A stretch of 64,000 bases of DNA from contig NZ_JBNNWS010000018.1 of assembly GCF_050281185.1 (NCBI RefSeq), positions 40,627-104,626 of the forward strand. Direction: 5' to 3'. The notes beneath the pieces were generated by a model. That model was given only the letters and a program-made list of their open reading frames with translations, ran no database searches and was not told the DNA's origin. This stretch comes from Heyndrickxia sp050281185 (GTDB lineage Bacteria > Bacillota > Bacilli > Bacillales > Bacillaceae_C). Position numbers and translations under genes: made by a program. Shown piece by piece: positions 41,986 through 51,804 of this stretch; the stretch's first letter is position 1, and every line of letters starts with the position of its first letter.

Positions 41986-43575
41986 TTATTGCTTAATTTC
42001 TAATTCATTAACACTTAATGAACCATCAGGTAATAGGTAAATCCCGTCTAAGTAATTTTTCTTTCCTGCTAAATTTTGTGGTACAGCTAATGTTACCCAT
42101 GGAGCATCTTCCCAAATTAGCTTTTGGGCATCTTTATATGCTGCTTCACGTTGGGTTGAATCAGCTGTTTTTAATGCTGCTTTCAGAGCTTCATTAACTT
42201 TTTCGTTATTGTAATATGAAACATTATAGTTCAATGGTGGAAATGCTTCTTTCCCTCCAAGAAGTGGACGAATTCCCCAGTCTGCATCTCCAGTAGACGG
42301 GGACCAACCACCATAATAAAGCTCTACCTGAGAATCTTCAGGCTTTTGTGGGCCCCAAAGCTTATCAGACATAGTTCCAGATTCCATAGGCACAACCTCA
42401 GCCTTAATGTTAATTTGCGCCAATTGTTGTTGTAAAAACTCTGCTGACTTAACAGAAGTAGAACTGTTCCCTACCCAAAGAGTTGTTTTAAACCCGTTTT
42501 CGTATCCCGCATCTTTCATTAATTTCTTTGCTTTTTCTAAATCAAAATTGTATGGTTCTTGTTTTGAATAAAACCCTACTTTTGGTGCAATAATAGATGA
42601 CGCTTTTTCTCCAAAGCCATTCCAAACCACTTTAATAAACGCATCCTTATTAATCGCATAATTCATTGCTTGACGAATACGTACATCATCAAATGGTTTT
42701 TTTAGTGTATTCATTGATAAATAGTAAACAATAATAGATGGATCATTCTCGATGACGATGCCATTTTTCCCTTCAATTGATTTCACTTGTTCTGTTGGGA
42801 TCGGATAAGCATAATCCACTTCACCGGTTTGTAACATTGCTACACGCGAACCGTTTTCAGGAACTGGTTTAAATGTGATTGAATCCACCTTTGGAAAATC
42901 CTTTTTCCAATAGTTTTCATTTTTCACAAGTTTTAAATGATCACTTTGATCCCAATCCCCAAATTTAAATGGACCTGTTCCTACTGGGTTTCTCGCAATA
43001 TCCTTTCCATATTTCTTTAGGGCTGCAGGTGAAATCATTGCCGCTGAAGGATGGGCAAAATTATTTATCATCGCTCCAAATGGTTCTTTTAAAATCACTT
43101 TCACCGTATTTTCGTCAATTACCTTTGTTTGTTTAACGAGTTCAAACAAACTATAACGCTTTAAATGGTTATCAGGATTCGCCAAACGATCAATATTATA
43201 TTTTACGGCTTCTGCGTTAAAAGGAGTTCCATCCTGGAACTTAATTCCTTTTCGTAGTGTAAAAGTAAATTCTGTTGCTTTATCATTTACGTCATATTTT
43301 TCCGCTAAGACAGGTACAACATTCATTTCCTTATCAAAACCAAGCAAACCTTCCATCATCATTCTTTCTGCTGAAAGACCTAATGTATCATTTGAATCAT
43401 GAGGGTCTAAACTAACAAAGTTGGCAGCAACGGCAATCGTAACGTCCTTCCCTACTTTTTTAGCTAACTTTTCTGAACCATCTTTTCCAGATGATTGACT
43501 GGAAGAATTGGCGCAACCAAAGAGTAAAAGTGAACAACAAATGAGTGAAATAATTATTGTAAAACCTTTTTTCAT
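41986..43575 (-). CDS. Peptide-binding lipoprotein (SBP family 5)
   Basis: A 529-residue extracellular solute-binding protein attached to the membrane by a lipid. The signal peptide ends in LLLFGC with lipidated C21, then a Ser/Lys/Gly linker. The family-5 fold is clear (LSAERMMMEGLLGFDKEMNV, FRKGIKFQDGTPF-like, NPVGTGPFKFGDWDQSDHL). Peptide or glutathione-type substrates are usual; given DppA in the operon, D-amino-acid-containing dipeptides are the best guess. A regulator motif lies upstream at 43698. Confidence 0.92.
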   Translation of the reverse strand: MKKGFTIIISLICCSLLLFGCANSSSQSSGKDGSEKLAKKVGKDVTIAVAANFVSLDPHDSNDTLGLSAERMMMEGLLGFDKEMNVVPVLAEKYDVNDKATEFTFTLRKGIKFQDGTPFNAEAVKYNIDRLANPDNHLKRYSLFELVKQTKVIDENTVKVILKEPFGAMINNFAHPSAAMISPAALKKYGKDIARNPVGTGPFKFGDWDQSDHLKLVKNENYWKKDFPKVDSITFKPVPENGSRVAMLQTGEVDYAYPIPTEQVKSIEGKNGIVIENDPSIIVYYLSMNTLKKPFDDVRIRQAMNYAINKDAFIKVVWNGFGEKASSIIAPKVGFYSKQEPYNFDLEKAKKLMKDAGYENGFKTTLWVGNSSTSVKSAEFLQQQLAQINIKAEVVPMESGTMSDKLWGPQKPEDSQVELYYGGWSPSTGDADWGIRPLLGGKEAFPPLNYNVSYYNNEKVNEALKAALKTADSTQREAAYKDAQKLIWEDAPWVTLAVPQNLAGKKNYLDGIYLLPDGSLSVNELEIKQ

Positions 43576-43724
43576 ATTCTATCCCTCCATATATGTAGAT
43601 GATTTTCTAACAATCGGTGTCACTATAAAAATAATTGAGTTTCCTAAATTAATAGATAACTACTTAAACAATACAATTTAGTTCTTATTCAAAAACAGGT
43701 TGAAACGGGATTAAATATAACCCC

Positions 43725-44759
43725 CTACGCTTCTTTTAACGTGAAGGTTGGAATCAGTTCTCCTACTTTTTCATTTCTCGCATTAGTCACCTGTGGTCGA
43801 TGATGATGTTTCAATTGTTCGAGCTCTTTATTAGATAATAAATTTAACTGTTTTAATACCTCAACTGCGGCGGGTTCAGTCGCTCTGCCAAAGCCATCTT
43901 CTATTTTGATCGCAATTCCAACACCTGTTTGTAAATCTCCAATACAGTACACTGCTTCTGCGCCTGCTTTCCCAAACATTTTTCCATTGGCAACTTTCAT
44001 GAAATTAGTACAAAAGCGATCAGTTCCTCCTACCATTTCCGGAGCAGCCATCATCGCAGAAGTAATTCTTTCGACCGCTTGACCACGTGTTTCAGACAAT
44101 TCTTTAGGTCTTGTCATTTTTGCATAAGCATAAGCGATTCGTTCAAGTGGTAAACCATGAACAGGAACCCCACAACCATCCACCCCTAATTTTATTTCCT
44201 CAATTGGATATTCAGCCATTTCGCTAATAACTCGAAGAATTCTTTGTTGCACAGGATGTGATAATTCATGATATGTTTCTGTAGGCTCATTCATATATTT
44301 GGCAGTTGCTAACATACCACTATGTTTACCTGAGCAATTATTATAAAGCGGTGTTACTTCCTTACCTTGGAGAATGAGATCTTTAAACACGTCTTCTCTT
44401 CGTAAAGGATGTGTTCCACACTTCAAAGCATCGTCATACAATTCAGCTCTTTTTAAAATGGATAAAACTCGCTCTGTATGCTGTTTTTCTGCACTATGCG
44501 ATGCACAGCAAAGAGATAAATCTGCATTGTCAAAATGATAATAATCTGCCACACCCGTTTCAACGACCGGAATAGCTTGTAATGGCTTCATCGAAGAACG
44601 TGCGTATACGGTTCGATAAGGATCTCCAGCGTATTTTATAAGTTTCCCTTTAAAATCCACCACCGCAATATGCCCTTTATGTATACTTTCAACCAAATTT
44701 CCACGAGTGACTTGTACCAATTCTTCTGCTACTATTGTCTCCACCTTCTTAATTTTCAT
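43725..44759 (-). CDS. Asparaginase, COG4448 family
   Basis: A 344-residue enzyme of the asparaginase II family found in Bacillus and Rhizobium (PF06089), not related to classic AnsA. The conserved VYARSSMKPLQAIPVV, CCASHSAEKQHTERVL and NNCSGKHSGMLATA segments are present. It hydrolyses asparagine to aspartate and ammonia. It lies upstream of the peptide transporter in the same direction, so it may help use peptides released by import. The ATG at 44759 lacks a strong ribosome binding site, so the start is less certain than the frame. Confidence 0.88.
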   Translation of the reverse strand: MKIKKVETIVAEELVQVTRGNLVESIHKGHIAVVDFKGKLIKYAGDPYRTVYARSSMKPLQAIPVVETGVADYYHFDNADLSLCCASHSAEKQHTERVLSILKRAELYDDALKCGTHPLRREDVFKDLILQGKEVTPLYNNCSGKHSGMLATAKYMNEPTETYHELSHPVQQRILRVISEMAEYPIEEIKLGVDGCGVPVHGLPLERIAYAYAKMTRPKELSETRGQAVERITSAMMAAPEMVGGTDRFCTNFMKVANGKMFGKAGAEAVYCIGDLQTGVGIAIKIEDGFGRATEPAAVEVLKQLNLLSNKELEQLKHHHRPQVTNARNEKVGELIPTFTLKEA

Positions 44760-44783
44760 TATTTTTATAAAATTCTATAACAC

Positions 44784-44803
44784 ATTTCAACCTATTTCAA
44801 CCT
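44784..44803 (-). promoter_or_regulatory. Tandem ATTTCAACCT motif, candidate operator
   Basis: ATTTCAACCT occurs twice in tandem (44784-44793, 44794-44803) before the asparaginase gene. A GTTTCAACCT copy is at 44865-44874, and an inverted copy is at 43698-43707 before the binding-protein gene. A shared regulator of both parts of the operon is inferred. Confidence 0.5.
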
Positions 44804-45049
44804 AAAAATATAAAATTATTAAAAAAATCATAAAATATAGTTCATATGTTAGGGAGTTTATCCTGTTTCAACCTTTTTTTAGATTAGGTTTTTTTGTACT
44901 AGCGTTGTGGTATTCATTTTTGTTGATGCATTTACAAGCTGAATAAGCCTAGTAGCATTTTTTATATGGCAAAAAATATATTCATTCCCCCCCATATGTA
45001 TTTATCAGTAACTAATAAATTGTTTTACATGACAAAATGCAAAAATAAA

Positions 45050-45079
45050 ACACCCTATTCTTACAATTGAATTGGGTGT
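45050..45079. terminator. Intrinsic terminator
   Basis: ACACCCTATTC pairs with GAATTGGGTGT (one G-T pair). It lies in the 44760-45303 spacer, which otherwise holds only the operator motifs and AT-rich sequence. Confidence 0.7.
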
Positions 45080-45303
45080 ACATTTAAATTTTATTATTTT
45101 TTTGGCTATGATAATTAATTTTGTTGTTGTCGATATGATGATGCTTCAATAATTAAATGATAGTTTCTTAATTCCAATTAATGAAACCTATTTCTCATTA
45201 AGAACGTATCAATATTAGGATTCCCATAGTTCAATTATAAAAAGGTGAATGAGTGAATGGGGAAATTAAAATGTGAAAATAAAGACAGAAAGGAGCAGTT
45301 ATC

Positions 45304-45603
45304 TTGAAAGAACATCAAGAAAATAGTAAAGAATTTCATCCAATCATTTTATCTTTTGTTTTGTTCTTAGTTGCATTATTCGTTTTTTTTACTGGTCGGT
45401 CATTTCCAAATATAAGTCTATGGATCCACATCTGTTTGTATTTTTTGATAGACATTGGTTTTATTGTTTCGCTAATTTTAGGTGTCAAAGTTAAAAATAC
45501 AAGTGTAAAAATATTCAGTATCCTATTAAATACTATATTTATCATACCACTATCAGTATTTTTATTTCTATTATTATTGGCCAATGGAATCTCAGAACCA
45601 TAA
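45304..45603 (+). CDS. Small membrane protein (99 aa)
   Basis: A protein with three hydrophobic segments (IILSFVLFLVALFVFF, IHICLYFLIDIGFIVSLILG, LLNTIFIIPLSVFLFLLLLA) and short loops. The TTG start at 45304 follows AAGGAGCAG. No family recognised. Confidence 0.65.
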   Translation: MKEHQENSKEFHPIILSFVLFLVALFVFFTGRSFPNISLWIHICLYFLIDIGFIVSLILGVKVKNTSVKIFSILLNTIFIIPLSVFLFLLLLANGISEP

Positions 45604-45710
45604 AGACGACTATATCTGAAAATATGTCTGATAAGACAGCCTTAAAACTTTCCTAATTGAAATATTTACCACATATGTATTATTAAAACCTTTCAAGTTA
45701 GGAGGAAATT

Positions 45711-46772
45711 ATGTCTTATCCAATTTCGAAACCATACCTAATAACACATAGTTTGCTGCCTGAAAATCAAGAAACACCCATTCAATTTATTACTTCTGAT
45801 CTAATAAATAAGCAATTCTTTTATAAACGGAACCACTTTCCTTATCCGACATTTTCTCATTTAAACTTTTGGTTACCAGTAAATGGATTAGTAAAGCGAC
45901 CAATATTACTATCCATGCAAGAGATCCTTCAATTCCCATCAAAAACGGTGAAAGCTGTCCTCGAATGTTCTGGAAACAAACGAAATCTATTTAAGCCTAA
46001 AGTATATGGAGTACAATGGGGAAAGGGTGCAATTAGCCAAGGTTATTGGAAAGGTGTCCCCTTACGTTCCCTTCTTGAACGATCTGGAATAAAAGAAGGT
46101 GCAAAAGAAATTGTCATAGAAGGATATGACTTTGGAAAAAGAACGGATCAAGATAAGGTTTCCGGTTATGCTAGAAGTTTACCTATTGAAAAAGCTCTCC
46201 ATCCTGACACTATCATTGCTTATGAATATAATCATCAACCAATTCCATTTAAACATGGTTATCCCCTTCGACTAATCGTTCCACAATGGTATGCAATGGC
46301 TTCAGTAAAATGGATTAAACAAATAACAATCATTGATGATAATTTTTCAGGAGCATTCCAATCAATTGATTATGTGTATTATCCAAATAAAGTGAATAAC
46401 CAAGGAGCTTTCCCCGTCACAACTATACATGTAAATTCAACCATTCAAAAACCATTAGACATGGAAATTCTAAATACCGGTATGCATAAAATAAGAGGCA
46501 TTGCTTGGACAGGAGACGGTAAAATTACATCGGTAGAAATCAGTACAGATAATGGGCGTTCATGGTCAAACGCAAAAGTTAATTTTACAGATTACAAGAG
46601 TTATGAATGGGTAACTTGGTCTTATGATTGGGAAATTACAAAAAAAGGTGAATATACAATTATGTCTAAAGCAACAGATTCAAGCAATCATGTTCAGCCT
46701 CAAATTCCATTCTGGAATAGAAAAGGATATGGATATAATGCAATTGATCAAATTAAGGTGAAGGTAGAGTAG
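45711..46772 (+). CDS. Sulfite oxidase-like molybdopterin enzyme
   Basis: A 353-residue molybdenum-cofactor protein of the sulfite oxidase family. The ligand cysteine is in LECSGNKRNLF; the core continues with VQWGKGAISQGYWKGVPL and GYARSLPIEKAL. The C-terminal half is the Mo-co dimerisation domain with a Greek-key pattern (ISTDNGRSWSNAKV). No signal peptide or twin-arginine motif is visible, so it is probably cytoplasmic. The electron acceptor is unknown. GGAGG precedes the ATG. It stands alone. Confidence 0.87.
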   Translation: MSYPISKPYLITHSLLPENQETPIQFITSDLINKQFFYKRNHFPYPTFSHLNFWLPVNGLVKRPILLSMQEILQFPSKTVKAVLECSGNKRNLFKPKVYGVQWGKGAISQGYWKGVPLRSLLERSGIKEGAKEIVIEGYDFGKRTDQDKVSGYARSLPIEKALHPDTIIAYEYNHQPIPFKHGYPLRLIVPQWYAMASVKWIKQITIIDDNFSGAFQSIDYVYYPNKVNNQGAFPVTTIHVNSTIQKPLDMEILNTGMHKIRGIAWTGDGKITSVEISTDNGRSWSNAKVNFTDYKSYEWVTWSYDWEITKKGEYTIMSKATDSSNHVQPQIPFWNRKGYGYNAIDQIKVKVE

Positions 46773-47283
46773 TTGGCTGTCCCTATTTTGTCTTTTAGGA
46801 ACATAGAAGTTTTTTATATTGCATGAGATTTTTACATTCAACATCTACAACCCTCCTAATTTATTCCATCAACTACAATTTTATGGTCGTACATTTTTTC
46901 GTAATCTTCAATCTAATATGTACATTAATATCTAAAATCATATTTGGAAGGACTTCCATTCAGTGGATCTATTTTTGGAGAAAGCCTAGCCTGATTCACT
47001 AAAACAAGTTTTTTGCAGCTAAAAGAACTTGTTAATATGGAAAACTTACAAAATCAAACCATTATTTTATTTATGAATCTTTCAATACGTTACTTCATAT
47101 AGTGTATAAAATGGGGACGGACTATAATATTACAATACTTTTTGACTATGGTGCTAAATTCTCTACAACAAAATATTATAAAAGAAACCAAACTGCGATG
47201 GTGGATTAATGGTTATTATTTTCGACCTCATTTTTTTACGAAGCAGTAACTAAACTATTCCAAACTTGAAAAGGAGGAATAAA
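46773..47283. other. Spacer without recognised gene
   Basis: About 510 bp between the sulfite-oxidase-like and formamidase genes. It contains an AACAAGTT/AACTTGTT hairpin near 47002-47032 and scattered AT-rich boxes (a TATAAT near 47118), but no coding frame with a ribosome binding site that I would accept. Confidence 0.5.
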
Positions 47284-48462
47284 ATGCCAAAAACATTATT
47301 TGAAATTGATTTAAGTAAACCGATGCAAGAACAAGCACATCCGGGACATAACAGATGGCATCCGGATATTCCTGCTGCTTTTTCTGTCAATCCAGGAACA
47401 TCTTTTCGAATGGAATGTAAGGATTGGACCGATGGACAAATTAGTAATAATGACAATCCAAACGATATTCGGGATGTCATTTTATCCCGTGTCCATGTTT
47501 TAAGCGGTCCAGTTTATGTAAATGGTGTAGAGCCAGGTGATTTATTAGTCGTTGATATTTTGGATATTGGTGCATTGGCAGATTCAGAATGGGGTTACAA
47601 TGGTATTTTTGCAAAAGAAAATGGCGGAAGCTTTTTAACTGAACATTTTCCAAATGCCGCAAAATCAATTTGGGATTTTCATGGGATATATACTACTTCA
47701 AGACATATTCCTGGAGTGAAGTTTGCAGGAATCATCCATCCTGGTCTTATAGGTGTTGCGCCTTCCCTAGAACTTCTGCAAAAGTGGAACAAGCGTGAAC
47801 AGGAACTAAAAATGACCGATCCTAATCGTGTCCCAGAATTAGCAGCGAGCCCTGATCCGCGTAATGCCGTGCTTGGAACATTAAAAGGTGCAGAATTTGA
47901 TCGGGTCGCACGTGAAGGTGCAAGAACAGTACCACCAAGAGAAAATGGCGGAAATTGTGATATCAAAAATTTATCTAAAGGTTCACGAATATACTTCCCT
48001 GTCTTTGTCGATGGAGCCAAGCTTTCAGTTGGTGATATTCATTTTTCACAAGGTGACGGTGAAATCACATTCTGCGGAGGTATAGAGATGGCGGGGTGGA
48101 TTGATCTTCGTGTGGATGTGATTAAAGGTGGAATGGAAAAATATCAGATCAAAGAAAACCCTGTTTTCAAACCGGGACCAGTTGAACCACATTACTCTGA
48201 TTATTTAGTCTTTGAAGGAATATCAGTGGATGAGACTGATGGAAAACAGCATTATTTGGATGCACATATTGCTTATCGCAGAGCGTGCTTGAATGCGATC
48301 GAGTATTTAAAAACACTAGGATATACAGGGGAACAGGCATATATGATTTTAGGGACAGCACCAGTTGAAGGACGAATCAATGGAATTGTGGATATACCGA
48401 ATGCCTGCTGTACAGTGGCAATCCCTACTCAAATATTTGACGAAAATATTTTGCCGAAATGA
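47284..48462 (+). CDS. fmdA: Formamidase/acetamidase
   Basis: A 392-residue enzyme of the FmdA/AmdA family that hydrolyses short amides such as formamide. Conserved stretches are VNGVEPGDLLVVDILDIGAL, the HFPNAAKSIWDFHGIY segment, and RTVPPRENGGNCDIKNLSKG. The start at 47284 sits right behind AAAAGGAGG; six upstream codons overlap that site. The FmdB zinc-ribbon gene follows, the usual pairing for formamidase loci. Confidence 0.92.
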   Translation: MPKTLFEIDLSKPMQEQAHPGHNRWHPDIPAAFSVNPGTSFRMECKDWTDGQISNNDNPNDIRDVILSRVHVLSGPVYVNGVEPGDLLVVDILDIGALADSEWGYNGIFAKENGGSFLTEHFPNAAKSIWDFHGIYTTSRHIPGVKFAGIIHPGLIGVAPSLELLQKWNKREQELKMTDPNRVPELAASPDPRNAVLGTLKGAEFDRVAREGARTVPPRENGGNCDIKNLSKGSRIYFPVFVDGAKLSVGDIHFSQGDGEITFCGGIEMAGWIDLRVDVIKGGMEKYQIKENPVFKPGPVEPHYSDYLVFEGISVDETDGKQHYLDAHIAYRRACLNAIEYLKTLGYTGEQAYMILGTAPVEGRINGIVDIPNACCTVAIPTQIFDENILPK

Positions 48463-48493
48463 TAAAAGAGATTTCATAGGGAGTGACCATACC

Positions 48494-48766
48494 ATGCCTA
48501 GCTATACATTTCATTGTAACAATTGCGGAGAATTCACCCTATTTTTTTCATCAATGAGCGGCAATAAATCACATGCAAAATGTCCAAATTGTCAACTTGA
48601 TTCCAATCGTGTCTACCTACCACCAAATCTTTATTCATATAGTCAAGAAATTCGAACAAGAATAGAAAAAGGAATGGAACCACGTATAATGACTAAAGAA
48701 GAATTAGGTCCAAAAATGATCAAAAGGAATTCGAATTTACAGAGGCCCTGGCAAGTGGGAAATTAA
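48494..48766 (+). CDS. FmdB-type zinc ribbon protein
   Basis: A 90-residue protein opening MPSYTFHCNNCGEFTLFFSS with a zinc ribbon (CNNC ... KCPNC). FmdB proteins are encoded beside amidases and are thought to regulate or assist them. It begins 31 bp after fmdA, in another frame from a longer overlapping one, with AGGGAGTGA upstream. A strong terminator follows. Confidence 0.85.
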   Translation: MPSYTFHCNNCGEFTLFFSSMSGNKSHAKCPNCQLDSNRVYLPPNLYSYSQEIRTRIEKGMEPRIMTKEELGPKMIKRNSNLQRPWQVGN

Positions 48767-48830
48767 AAACGATTAATATGGTATTTTTGATCAAAAGTAG
48801 TTTGCCTTAAAAATAATAATCTATAGGTAA

Positions 48831-48864
48831 AAAGCCTTATACCTACATTAGTATAAGGCTTTTA
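48831..48864 (+). terminator. Intrinsic terminator of the fmd genes
   Basis: AAAGCCTTATAC (48831-48842) pairs with GTATAAGGCTTT (48851-48862), followed by TATTAG. Confidence 0.85.
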
Positions 48865-48910
48865 TTAGTGATTAAAGGACATTCAGTCATGTTCCATAGA
48901 TTTTAACAAT

Positions 48911-49333
48911 TTACTGCTTGGGATACGTTTCCTTCAAAAAATTTACAGAGCCTATAATTAACTCTTTTAATACTTCTACATCTATATCTGCAAATTTATT
49001 GATATAGACACACCCTTTCCCTACCGTATGTTTCCCAAATTCCTCTAACAATTCCTCTCGCTTTGGGTCTCCAGGAGAGAAATATAAACTGATTTTCGCC
49101 TTTCTAGGTGAAAATCCAACTAGAGGTGCATCACCTTCGTGACCTGATTCATATTTGTAATGATATGAACCATATCCGATAATACTTGTTCCCCACATTT
49201 TCGCTTTATACCCTGTTACCTCCGTAAAGATATCTAATAATTGGTATGCGTCTTCACGTTTCTTAGGGTTTTCGATATTTTCAATAAATTCAATGACACT
49301 GCTATCGTTTTCTTTCGTTTTTAATTCGTACAT
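48911..49333 (-). CDS. DUF1801 protein
   Basis: A 140-residue cytoplasmic protein of the DUF1801/YdhG-like group. The conserved parts are MWGTSIIGYGSYHYKY, RKAKISLYFSPG and GKGCVYINKFADIDVEVLKE. Function unknown; related folds bind nucleic acids or small ligands. It stands alone. Confidence 0.82.
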   Translation of the reverse strand: MYELKTKENDSSVIEFIENIENPKKREDAYQLLDIFTEVTGYKAKMWGTSIIGYGSYHYKYESGHEGDAPLVGFSPRKAKISLYFSPGDPKREELLEEFGKHTVGKGCVYINKFADIDVEVLKELIIGSVNFLKETYPKQ

Positions 49334-49540
49334 AATCTGTATCTCCCCTCTTCAATAACGACAAAAGTCTAAATGTGATTAAAATTCACTAATTTAAGTA
49401 CTTCTACAACATTACCATTAATCCCTACTGTGAACAAAAACAATTGTAAAATGTGCAATTTCATATTTAAGTGTATTTATTTCAACTAAAAATTCAATTA
49501 TTCTTATAATTCACCTTTTCAATAAAATATCTATGTGTTA

Positions 49541-49575
49541 CTATATATCTAAATGATATATATCAAAATGATACA
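49541..49575. promoter_or_regulatory. Palindromic region before the PadR gene
   Basis: GATATATATC (49555-49564) is a perfect palindrome within a run of TATATAT/ATGATA sequence 20 bp before the regulator start. PadR proteins often repress their own genes, so this is a plausible operator; it may also be the -10 region. Confidence 0.35.
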
Positions 49576-49584
49576 GGTGATTAA

Positions 49585-50148
49585 ATGACAACAATAAATC
49601 ATACAAAATATGCTATTTTAGGTCTGCTAACTGTTGGGTGTCGATCCGGATATTCGATTAAGCAAATGATTGACGGCAGTTTAAACCATTTTTGGAAAGT
49701 AAGCTATGGGCAGATTTACCCCACGTTAAAACAGCTAGTAGATGAAGGTCTTGCAACAGTAGAACAGACAACACAAGATGGGAAGCCAGATAAGAAGGAA
49801 TATAATATTACACCTAAAGGACAAATAGCCCTACAAGAATGGATCCAAACACCATTGAAAGAAATTCCAACAGAAAAAAATGAACTCCTATTGAAACTAT
49901 TTTTCGGTAATCATCAAAGTGATTCCACAATCCATGATCATTTAGCACAATACTTACAAAAACTCCTAGAACGGTACAACACCTATGATTCCATTGAACA
50001 AATGATTCATAAGAACTTATTAGATCAATCCGGTGCTAAATTTTGGCTAATAACATTGGATTATGGAAAACGAACCACACAAGCATCCATTGAATGGTGT
50101 GAAAACACAATGAAAAAAATAAAAAATGTACAGGAGGAAAAGGGATGA
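49585..50148 (+). CDS. PadR-family transcriptional regulator
   Basis: A 187-residue regulator with an N-terminal winged helix (AILGLLTVGCRSGYSIKQMI ... GQIYPTLKQLVDEGLATVEQ) and a C-terminal helical dimerisation domain (Vir_C type). PadR proteins are mostly repressors released by drugs or phenolic acids. It overlaps the DUF4188 gene by 4 bp, so the two are translationally coupled. Confidence 0.92.
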   Translation: MTTINHTKYAILGLLTVGCRSGYSIKQMIDGSLNHFWKVSYGQIYPTLKQLVDEGLATVEQTTQDGKPDKKEYNITPKGQIALQEWIQTPLKEIPTEKNELLLKLFFGNHQSDSTIHDHLAQYLQKLLERYNTYDSIEQMIHKNLLDQSGAKFWLITLDYGKRTTQASIEWCENTMKKIKNVQEEKG

Positions 50149-50612
50149 GTAAAATATTTCAAGGTCGCTTCACTGCTGATCAAGAGGATGAGATCGTTGT
50201 GTTCATTATTGGTATGCGCGTGAACAAATGGTGGGCTGTCCATAAATGGTTCCCTGTCTTTAAAGCGATGCCCCCTATGATCAAAGAACTTTATACAAAT
50301 AAAGATCTTGGTTTTCTATCCATGGAATCATTTTTTGGGTTTCGAACTACTCTTATGCTGCAATACTGGCGGTCTTCAGAAGATTTATTATCTTATGCGA
50401 AAGGCCAAGTACACCTGACCGCCTGGAAAAAATTTAATCAAATAGCAAGAAATAATGACGCAGTCGGAATATATCATGAAACCTATATCATTCCGAAAGA
50501 AAACAGCGAAACCCTTTATGGAAATATGCCGTTATATGGACTTGCACGTGCCCTTGGAAATAAGCCTGTTACACCTGAACTTAATACGGCGCGTAAACGA
50601 CTAAAAGCATAA
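50145..50612 (+). CDS. DUF4188 protein
   Basis: A 155-residue protein of the DUF4188 family (WWAVHKWFPVFKAMPPMIKEL ... MLQYWRSSEDLLSYAKGQ), often encoded beside PadR or MarR regulators. A heme- or monooxygenase-like ferredoxin fold is suspected. The ATG overlaps the PadR stop. PadR-controlled detoxification is a reasonable inference. Confidence 0.82.
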   Translation: MSKIFQGRFTADQEDEIVVFIIGMRVNKWWAVHKWFPVFKAMPPMIKELYTNKDLGFLSMESFFGFRTTLMLQYWRSSEDLLSYAKGQVHLTAWKKFNQIARNNDAVGIYHETYIIPKENSETLYGNMPLYGLARALGNKPVTPELNTARKRLKA

Positions 50613-50621
50613 CACTAAGGA

Positions 50622-50653
50622 CCCCATTGAAAAACGATTCAATGGGGCTTTTT
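50622..50653 (+). terminator. Intrinsic terminator
   Basis: CCCCATTGA (50622-50630) pairs with TCAATGGGG (50639-50647), followed by CTTTTT. Confidence 0.85.
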
Positions 50654-50737
50654 AATACTAGAATTTGATTTTCCTAGTACCACCACTTCCCCTTTAATTT
50701 CTTTACATTTGAAGAAACTATGAAATGTATCCTACTT

Positions 50738-51397
50738 TTAAAGTTTAAAAATAATCTGATACACAAATAGTAAAATTAGGAGAAAAAGAAAAGTTAGAAA
50801 AATTTTTGTACCCCTTCTCAATACTAATACTGGTATACCTGATGTATGAGCAAAATGAAAAGCCGTTAATCCAGCTAAAATTCCCATTGTGAGAAACCAC
50901 GGCTCATAAAATAAAAGATCCCATAAAACTAAACTTTTCGCATTGACTACACTCCAGCCTTGAAAATGAATCGTGATAATGCCTAGTAAATGAAGAATCT
51001 TTGTAATGATTCCGCTAACACCATGCGCAATTAAGAAGGCGGTACCAGCAAGAGTCGGGAGCAATAATAGTAGTCTAGGAATTTTTCTCCCTCCAATTAT
51101 TGGCACCCGATAAGGAACAATTTTTCCCCAAGGCTTGATTAGTAAAAGCAAAGCAAATCCACATGCCATGATGACGACACCAGCAACGTAACTTGCCATA
51201 TATCCAGATGCTGGGTCTTCGAATTGACCAGGCAGTCCTATCGATCCACCTGCAGCTTGATAAAACCGAACAAATACTGCGTACATTAAAGCCCAAAGGA
51301 AACCTAAATAACCTGGCCATACTGATTTCTTCATAAAGCGCTCAAATTTATTTAATTCATCTGATGGAATATGTTCACCTTTTATCATGTTTTTCAT
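50738..51397 (-). CDS. Integral membrane protein (219 aa)
   Basis: A protein with five or six hydrophobic segments: a first at GYLGFLWALMYAVFVRFY, a second at AGVVIMACGFALLLLI, two in the middle, and two at the C-terminus (LFLLILLFVYQIIF). The region FYQAAGGSIGLPGQFEDP resembles DUF3995-type membrane proteins. No transport motif. Function unknown. Confidence 0.7.
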   Translation of the reverse strand: MKNMIKGEHIPSDELNKFERFMKKSVWPGYLGFLWALMYAVFVRFYQAAGGSIGLPGQFEDPASGYMASYVAGVVIMACGFALLLLIKPWGKIVPYRVPIIGGRKIPRLLLLLPTLAGTAFLIAHGVSGIITKILHLLGIITIHFQGWSVVNAKSLVLWDLLFYEPWFLTMGILAGLTAFHFAHTSGIPVLVLRRGTKIFLTFLFLLILLFVYQIIFKL

Positions 51398-51777
51398 TCC
51401 TTTTTTATTCGGTAAATAAACCTAAATACTTCCGATAATGTGAGAAAAACTAAAAAACAACAAATACAAATTCAGAGAATTATCGCTCATTAGCTGAAGA
51501 AATTAGTAATTTAATATCAAAAGCGGACATTGAGTCCGTTATTTTTATTAAATGGCCATAATTTAAGTGCTAAGCAGGCTTCGACTTTACAATTGGATTT
51601 TAGCTGAAATTATCTGAGTTGGATAGACACTAGTTCCGTTATTTAAGACAAAATGGGTTAATTTATTATATGTGGTTAAAACAGCATGTAGATTGTATCT
51701 TCCGCGGTTCAACCGTTGATTAAACTATTTTTAATCTACATAAAGTTTTCTCTATATTTCTAAAATATCCTTCTATA
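51398..51777. other. Spacer with repeat-like sequence
   Basis: No gene. A GCGGAC/GTCCGT hairpin (about 51519-51535) and two copies of a TCCGTTATTT motif look like intergenic repeat relics of the kind common in Bacillus. Confidence 0.5.
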
Positions 51778-51800
51778 AAAAGGGACACGGAGTCCCTTTT
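51778..51800 (-). terminator. Terminator of the ABC exporter operon
   Basis: AAAAGGGAC (51778-51786) pairs with GTCCCTTTT (51792-51800), five bases after the permease stop codon. Confidence 0.8.
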
Positions 51801-51804
51801 CTCT

